Shown: positions 5,562 to 9,583 of the stretch, piece by piece | Numbering within the stretch: the stretch's first letter is position 1 | Layout: each line of letters opens with the position of its first letter | Assembly (NCBI GenBank): GCA_937902695.1 | Contig: CALFNI010000459.1 | Span: 1 to 9,583, forward strand | Length of the DNA: 9,583 nucleotides | Direction of reading: 5' to 3' | DNA from: an uncultured Rhodanobacteraceae bacterium | GTDB taxonomy: Bacteria; Pseudomonadota; Gammaproteobacteria; Xanthomonadales; Rhodanobacteraceae | Made by a program: the position numbers and the translations under genes | The notes under the pieces: generated by a model | Told to the model about the DNA's origin: nothing | Database searches by the model: none | Seen by the model: only the letters and a program-made list of their open reading frames with translations

Positions 5562-7535
5562 ATGAAGTTTCACGCATTGGCTTTGCTCATTGCGGCTGCC
5601 GTTCTTCCGGCCGCGCACGCAGGTGTCATCGAAAAGGCAAATCAGCAGGCGACGCAGAGCTGGTCCGCATGGGGCGGGCAGATCGGCGTGCGCTGGAACC
5701 GCGATCTGCTCGGCAATCTCGGCCTCACCGTGGCCGATGCACCGACCGGCAAGCTTGCCAAGCAGGATTTCCGCCTGCACGAGTGGTTCGACCTCCGCCA
5801 GAACGCGGGGCTGCAATTCACGGTCAACAACGCATCGCTGCGCAATTTCACCGGCGGCTCGCTGCAGATGCGCGGCGGTTTCGTCCTCAAGCTGCGCGAC
5901 GGAAGCGCGGTCGATCTTCGCGATCTGACGCTGCGCGCCCGCACCGACGGCAGCAACATCCTCGATCTCGTCAGCAGCGACGGCAAGGCGTGGTTCTACA
6001 GCGACAGCCTCATGTTCCGGCTCGCCAACAACGAGCACGGCCTCGAGATCGTGTCGGCGAACCTGCGCATGAGCCAGGCGCTCGCCAACCGCATCGGCGT
6101 GCCCGAAGCCGGGGCTTGGAACCTCGGCGACATCGCGATGAACACCGACATCTTCGTGCAGGGCGTCGACCAGGCCTCGCTCCGCGGCCGCGAGTGCTCG
6201 CCGTATCCGTGGCCGGACGTCGGCGTGCCCGGCGTGCCCGGCGCGACCTACCAGGCCGATCTCTTCATGCAGGCCACGCAGTACGATCCGGTCGGCTGCC
6301 AGAGCTGCGACGGTCCCGGCGGCGCGAACGACGGCATCGCGAGCGTTGCGCCGAACTCGACGCTGCGCAACAACGTCAACAACGGCTCGCAGCAGCAGAC
6401 CATCTCGGGCGATCCGAACGGCACGAGCTCGGCGCTCTACGCCGGCAACGTCGCCTGGCACCAGATGTTCAGCGGCGAAAACGCGCCGTACAACAACGAC
6501 CAGCATCCGTTCCTGATCTGGAACATGTACCGCATCAACGCCGACGGCAGCATCGACCAGATCGGCCGCTCGGGCGTCAAGCACGCGTTCCTGACGATCA
6601 ACGCCGGCTGCCTCGACAGCTGCAACGAGTTCGATTCGCTCGGCCGCGGCTGCGGCGACACGTACGGCAGCGGCAACAACGACAGCCCCGGCGACATGGG
6701 CCCGCGCTCCGAGATCGTGCCGGCCACCGGCATCTGGGGCCGCTGCGGCTCGATCTGGGATTCGTCGTGCACGGGCAACGAGCACAGCAACGGCAACAAC
6801 TCGTGGACGCAGCGCATGCAGGTCCACGAATCGCAGCTCGATCCCGCACTGAATGCCGGTGCGACATACTTGATGGAGTCGTGGTACGTCGCGCGCGAGG
6901 ACATCAACATCGAGAACTCGATGGGCACGATCAACGGCACGCCGCACTACGCGAGCAACCAGTGGTCGCTGTCGAGCCAGAGTGGATTCAAGCTCGGCCC
7001 CGCCGTGAACCGCTGGGTGAGCCCGACGCAGCCGGCCGCGAACACGCTGAACACGCAGATCGGCAGCGCCGAGGGCCACACGCGCGTCGCGGTCAAGGTC
7101 GTCGACAACGGAAACGGCACGTGGCGCTACATCTACGCGGTCGAGAACCTCGACTTCGCGCGCGCCGTCGTGCAGGCGCCCGAGAACGGTCCCGATCCGC
7201 GCGTCGTCAGCAACAAGGGCTTCGACTCGTTCTCGGTGCCGGTTCCCTCAGGCGCGACGGTCAGCGCGACGACGTTCCACAACGGCACGGTCGACGGCTC
7301 GGGCCAGTGGACGGCCTCGACGACCGGCGGCGCGGTGACGTGGACGGCGCCCGGGACGAACACGCTCGACTGGGGCAGCATGTACACGTTCTCGATCACC
7401 GTGAACGCCGCGCCCGGTCCCATCTCGCATCCGCAGGCCAGCTCGCGCGGCAACGGTGCGGTCGCGCTGCATGTCGCGACGTCCGGCTCGCCGACGACGT
7501 ACAAGGCGCAGTCGATCGTTCCGACCTCGCTCTGA
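5562..7535 (+). CDS. Secreted Cys-containing protein of unknown function, tandem copy B
   Basis: 657 residues from the preferred ATG at 5562; two more if 5556 is used. Residues 1-20 are a signal peptide (ALALLIAAAVLPAAHA, cleavage before GVIEKAN). The protein is a full-length paralog of the preceding gene: same domain order and motifs (SWSAWGG, LQMRGGFVLKL, QHPFLIWNMYR, IGRSGVKHAF, LGRGCGDTYGSGNNDS, ATYLMESWYVAR, GTWRYIYAVENLDFAR). All eight cysteines are kept, at 212, 246, 249, 350, 354, 362, 395 and 403. By eye well over half the residues are identical. It differs in lacking the terminal FTDGFDG tail (it ends IVPTSL) and in a shorter loop before NNDQHPF. The even, conserved cysteine count suits disulfides in an exported protein, or metal binding. 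No enzymatic motif is recognised. Transcription ends at the strong terminator 46 bp downstream. Confidence 0.9.
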   Translation: MKFHALALLIAAAVLPAAHAGVIEKANQQATQSWSAWGGQIGVRWNRDLLGNLGLTVADAPTGKLAKQDFRLHEWFDLRQNAGLQFTVNNASLRNFTGGSLQMRGGFVLKLRDGSAVDLRDLTLRARTDGSNILDLVSSDGKAWFYSDSLMFRLANNEHGLEIVSANLRMSQALANRIGVPEAGAWNLGDIAMNTDIFVQGVDQASLRGRECSPYPWPDVGVPGVPGATYQADLFMQATQYDPVGCQSCDGPGGANDGIASVAPNSTLRNNVNNGSQQQTISGDPNGTSSALYAGNVAWHQMFSGENAPYNNDQHPFLIWNMYRINADGSIDQIGRSGVKHAFLTINAGCLDSCNEFDSLGRGCGDTYGSGNNDSPGDMGPRSEIVPATGIWGRCGSIWDSSCTGNEHSNGNNSWTQRMQVHESQLDPALNAGATYLMESWYVAREDINIENSMGTINGTPHYASNQWSLSSQSGFKLGPAVNRWVSPTQPAANTLNTQIGSAEGHTRVAVKVVDNGNGTWRYIYAVENLDFARAVVQAPENGPDPRVVSNKGFDSFSVPVPSGATVSATTFHNGTVDGSGQWTASTTGGAVTWTAPGTNTLDWGSMYTFSITVNAAPGPISHPQASSRGNGAVALHVATSGSPTTYKAQSIVPTSL

Positions 7536-7580
7536 CGAGCGACGCGACCTGCCGCCAACGGCGGGCGCGTTCAAGACTCG

Positions 7581-7612
7581 AAGTCCGCCGCCATCGCGGC
7601 GGACTTTTTTTT
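7581..7612 (+). terminator. Strong rho-independent terminator
   Basis: AAGTCCGCCGC (7581-7591) pairs perfectly with GCGGCGGACTT (7596-7606) around the loop CATC. The T-run at 7605-7612 has eight bases. This is a textbook intrinsic terminator 46 bp after copy B. It also lies just past the stop of the convergent acylase gene, but on that strand no T-run follows the hairpin, so it should act mainly on the + strand. Confidence 0.95.
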
Positions 7613-7614
7613 GC

Positions 7615-9583
7615 CTACCTGGCCGGCACCAGCATCAGCGTGTGCTCGGCGGGGCCGGGCAGGAATGGCGTCGGCCTGCCCGCCGCCCAGTCCGCGTGGC
7701 CTGCGCCGTAGTACGGCGAGAGCGGATGGCCGCTCTGTCCGCCGGCGAGCTCGAAGTAGCCGTGCTCTTCGTCGCCCGGCGCCACCGCGAAACGCTCCGA
7801 TGCGCCGAACGACGGCGCCTGCACGCGCGGCATGTCGCGATCGCCGGGGAGCTGATCGGCCGGCATGTCGAGCCAGCGTGCGGCGAACGCCGGCAAGCCG
7901 CGCGAAACCGGATGCGCGATGCGCATCGTATTGCGCTCGCCCCACGTGCGCGCCGCGATGCCGCCGGGCTGCGTGTCGAGCGCAGCCGCCGTGCGGTCGG
8001 CGCAGGCGATCAGGAGCGCATTCCAGTCCGCATAGCCCGGCGCCACGAGGTGCGCCGGGCGCTCGCGCAGGAGGTTCCAGACCGCGTGCTCGGTCTGGGT
8101 CATGCGCGGAAACGCGAAGTCCGGAAACTTCGCGCGCACCGCCGCGGCGAAACCGCCGAGGACCGTGTCGCTGACGTCGTCGCGCCACGCGCGCACGACG
8201 CGGTACGCGACCGAGTCGACCGACGCGCGACCGTTCCATCCCGCGAGCGCCTTCTGCAGCGCCTGGCGCCCGCTCGTGTGCGGCGCGCGGTTGAGCTCGA
8301 GCATCAGGAGATCCTTCCAGCGCTCGAGAAAGAGCGCCCGATCGTCGAGCTGGATCTTCAGCATGTCGTCCGCGGTGAAGCGCGCATGTGCGCGAAGATC
8401 GTCGCGAATCTGCATCGCGCGCGCGCCGAGGTCGTAGCCGCCGTCGCCGAGCACGGCGAGCCATGGATCTTCCGTGACGCGCTGGTTTGCGGTCCACAGG
8501 CGCTGCCACGGCGGATTGGCGATCAGCGGGTAGTCGCGCGGCGCGAGCCAGCCGTCCCAGCCGACGCCCGCGTGCGACCAGTCCGCCGGCAGCGCGGCGT
8601 CGAATCCGCCGACGCGCCTCGGCAGGCGCCCCGCGATCGTCCATGCGATGTTGCCCTGCCTGTCGCCGACGACGATGTTCTGCGGCGGCAGGCCGGCCGC
8701 CTGCGCGACGGCGACCGCTTCGTCGGCGGTCTCGGCGAGCTCGAGCCGCTCGAGCTCGTAGTCGAACGCTCCGGGCTGCTGCGCGATCCACGCGAGCGCG
8801 AGCGGCGTGCCGTCGACATCCTTGCCGATGACGGGCCCCCATTCGGTGTCGACGACTTCGAGCTTTTCGTCCGGCGCCCCGTGCACGCGGATGATCTCGT
8901 CGTGCCGCACGAGGGCTGCATCGCCGTGCGCGGTCCTGTAGTGATCGGCGTCGGCGCCGGGCAGTACGCGCACCCAGTCGGTCGAGTCGGCGTAGCTGTT
9001 GGTGAAACCCCATGCGACGTCGTGGTTGCTCCCGGCGATGAGCGCCGGCGTGCCGGGCAGGCTCGCGCCGACGACGTCGACGGTTTTTCCCGGGCGCCTC
9101 GGATTGGGATAGATGAAACGAGCACGAAACCACAGTCCGGGCACGCGCAGGTCGAGATGCATGTCGTTGGCGACGAGGGCGGCACCGCCGGCGAGCGCGC
9201 CCGCGACGGCGAAGCTGTTGCTGCCCGGCGTCGGCGAGCTGTCGCGCCCGGCCCTGGCACGATCGGGATCGAGCTTGCGAAGATCGATGTCCGCGACCGG
9301 CGGCACCGCCGGCCAGTCGAGCGCAGGTCCCGCGATCGGCGCATCCCATTCGCCGCCCATCGCCGTCAGGAAACGGAACGCCGAATCAGGCAGCGCCGCG
9401 TGCATCTGCGCGAAGGCAAGCTCGCGCCTGTTTTCGGCATCGTTCAACGTGAACGCCATCGCGGCAACGACGAGCGCCGTGTCCTCGTCGCGCCACGGCG
9501 CGGGCGTCGTCTGCGTCAGCACGTACGGAAACGGCCGCACCGGCAGCGCGGCGAGGCCGGCGTTGACGCCGTCGCGATAGGCG
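7615..9583 (-). CDS. Penicillin acylase family protein (Ntn hydrolase), 5' end beyond the window
   Basis: Family members are exported amidases that self-cleave into alpha and beta subunits and hydrolyse amide bonds of penicillins, N-acyl-homoserine lactones or related compounds. The frame stays open to the right edge (AYRDGVNAGLAAL is typical alpha-subunit sequence), so the GTG at 9540 is internal; 655 residues are visible. The missing N-terminus should hold the signal peptide. The processing site is in PTPGSNSFAVAG, where Ser121 of the visible part (codon 9220-9222) should become the beta-subunit N-terminal nucleophile. ANDMHLDLRVPGLW and LPGTPALIAGSNHDVAWGFT follow, as expected. The Asn of TANQRV (codon 8485-8487) is beta residue 246 by my count, close to the oxyanion Asn241 of E. 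coli penicillin G acylase. GGQSGHPLSPYYGAGHADW near the end is also characteristic. It ends in TAG at 7615-7617, convergent with copy B. Substrate cannot be told; an AHL acylase is possible. Confidence 0.93.
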   Translation of the reverse strand, partial: AYRDGVNAGLAALPVRPFPYVLTQTTPAPWRDEDTALVVAAMAFTLNDAENRRELAFAQMHAALPDSAFRFLTAMGGEWDAPIAGPALDWPAVPPVADIDLRKLDPDRARAGRDSSPTPGSNSFAVAGALAGGAALVANDMHLDLRVPGLWFRARFIYPNPRRPGKTVDVVGASLPGTPALIAGSNHDVAWGFTNSYADSTDWVRVLPGADADHYRTAHGDAALVRHDEIIRVHGAPDEKLEVVDTEWGPVIGKDVDGTPLALAWIAQQPGAFDYELERLELAETADEAVAVAQAAGLPPQNIVVGDRQGNIAWTIAGRLPRRVGGFDAALPADWSHAGVGWDGWLAPRDYPLIANPPWQRLWTANQRVTEDPWLAVLGDGGYDLGARAMQIRDDLRAHARFTADDMLKIQLDDRALFLERWKDLLMLELNRAPHTSGRQALQKALAGWNGRASVDSVAYRVVRAWRDDVSDTVLGGFAAAVRAKFPDFAFPRMTQTEHAVWNLLRERPAHLVAPGYADWNALLIACADRTAAALDTQPGGIAARTWGERNTMRIAHPVSRGLPAFAARWLDMPADQLPGDRDMPRVQAPSFGASERFAVAPGDEEHGYFELAGGQSGHPLSPYYGAGHADWAAGRPTPFLPGPAEHTLMLVPAR

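Larger units (their letters stand above)
3447..7535 (+). repeat. Tandem gene duplication (copies A and B)
   Basis: The two secreted-protein genes are direct repeats of one ancestral gene. Most of the DNA has diverged, but some blocks are identical: 33 bases at 4467-4499 and 6558-6590, and 30 bases at 4404-4433 and 6495-6524. These code for the IGRSGVKHAF and NDQHPFLIWN motifs. Divergence elsewhere shows that this is a real duplication and not an assembly stutter. Confidence 0.9.

Noticed and set aside
3342..7079. Very long open frame of 1245 codons on the minus strand across both paralogs
   Set aside because: It lies exactly antisense to two well-supported genes, its translation is an Arg/Ala/Val-rich shadow without family resemblance, and its internal repetition merely mirrors the paralog duplication. 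Strong third-position GC bias explains the lack of stops.
3686..7711. Long plus-strand frames at 3686-5545 and 5669-7711 in another phase
   Set aside because: Arg/Gln/His-rich translations overlapping the paralogs out of frame; both copies show the same shadow because the genes are homologous.
7571..9349. Other long frames overlapping the acylase on both strands
   Set aside because: They are compositional shadows, rich in Arg, Ala and Ser, while the acylase frame carries all the family motifs.
9538..9540. GTG as the start of the acylase
   Set aside because: The frame continues upstream to the window edge with conserved alpha-subunit sequence (AYRDGVNAGL), so the gene is simply cut by the edge.
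1..9583. tRNA, rRNA, CRISPR array, insertion sequence or attachment site
   Set aside because: I looked for cloverleaf-type sequences, regularly spaced repeats, transposase motifs and terminal inverted repeats and saw none.

Overview
The window is GC-rich and appears to be a composite of two unrelated genomes. Bases 1 to about 1464 encode an internal piece of translation initiation factor IF-2 of clearly actinobacterial type: a Gly/Arg/Pro-rich linker, a Lys/Arg-rich segment and an acidic loop, closest in my memory to Propionibacteriales such as Nocardioides. From about base 1465 the same reading frame continues, without a stop, as a multihaem c-type cytochrome of the kind found in Proteobacteria. 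Everything from there to the right edge fits one high-GC Gram-negative genome. A weak lead within that group is Xanthomonadales/Lysobacterales, because one secreted protein ends in an F-x-D-G-F-D tail that I associate with them. The join falls inside a conserved IF-2 motif and removes both the IF-2 C-terminus and the cytochrome N-terminus. I therefore read it as an assembly or amplification chimera, not a real gene fusion.

Layout: (1) infB fragment, 1-1464, + strand, incomplete at both ends. (2) Multihaem cytochrome c fragment, 1465-3126, + strand, with four CXXCH sites and a C-terminal beta-rich domain. (3) A 320-bp gap, 3127-3446, with a hairpin directly after the cytochrome stop, a possible extended -10 element and a good ribosome binding site. 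(4) Two tandem paralogous secreted proteins, 3447-5468 and 5562-7535, separated by 93 bp that hold a perfect 10-bp inverted repeat. (5) A very strong rho-independent terminator, 7581-7612. (6) A convergent penicillin acylase family gene, 7615-9583, - strand, whose 5' end lies beyond the right edge.

How the genes may work together: the cytochrome, both paralogs and the acylase are all expected to act in the periplasm or outside the cell. The two paralogs form a transcription unit that ends at the terminator. Each carries a signal peptide, an N-terminal beta-rich domain, a Cys-rich central domain and a C-terminal beta domain, with eight cysteines kept at matching positions. They resemble a widespread family of uncharacterised secreted proteins whose function I do not know. 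Any link between them and the upstream cytochrome rests only on adjacency. The most interesting biology here is this duplicated secreted pair; the most important technical point is the chimeric join near base 1465.
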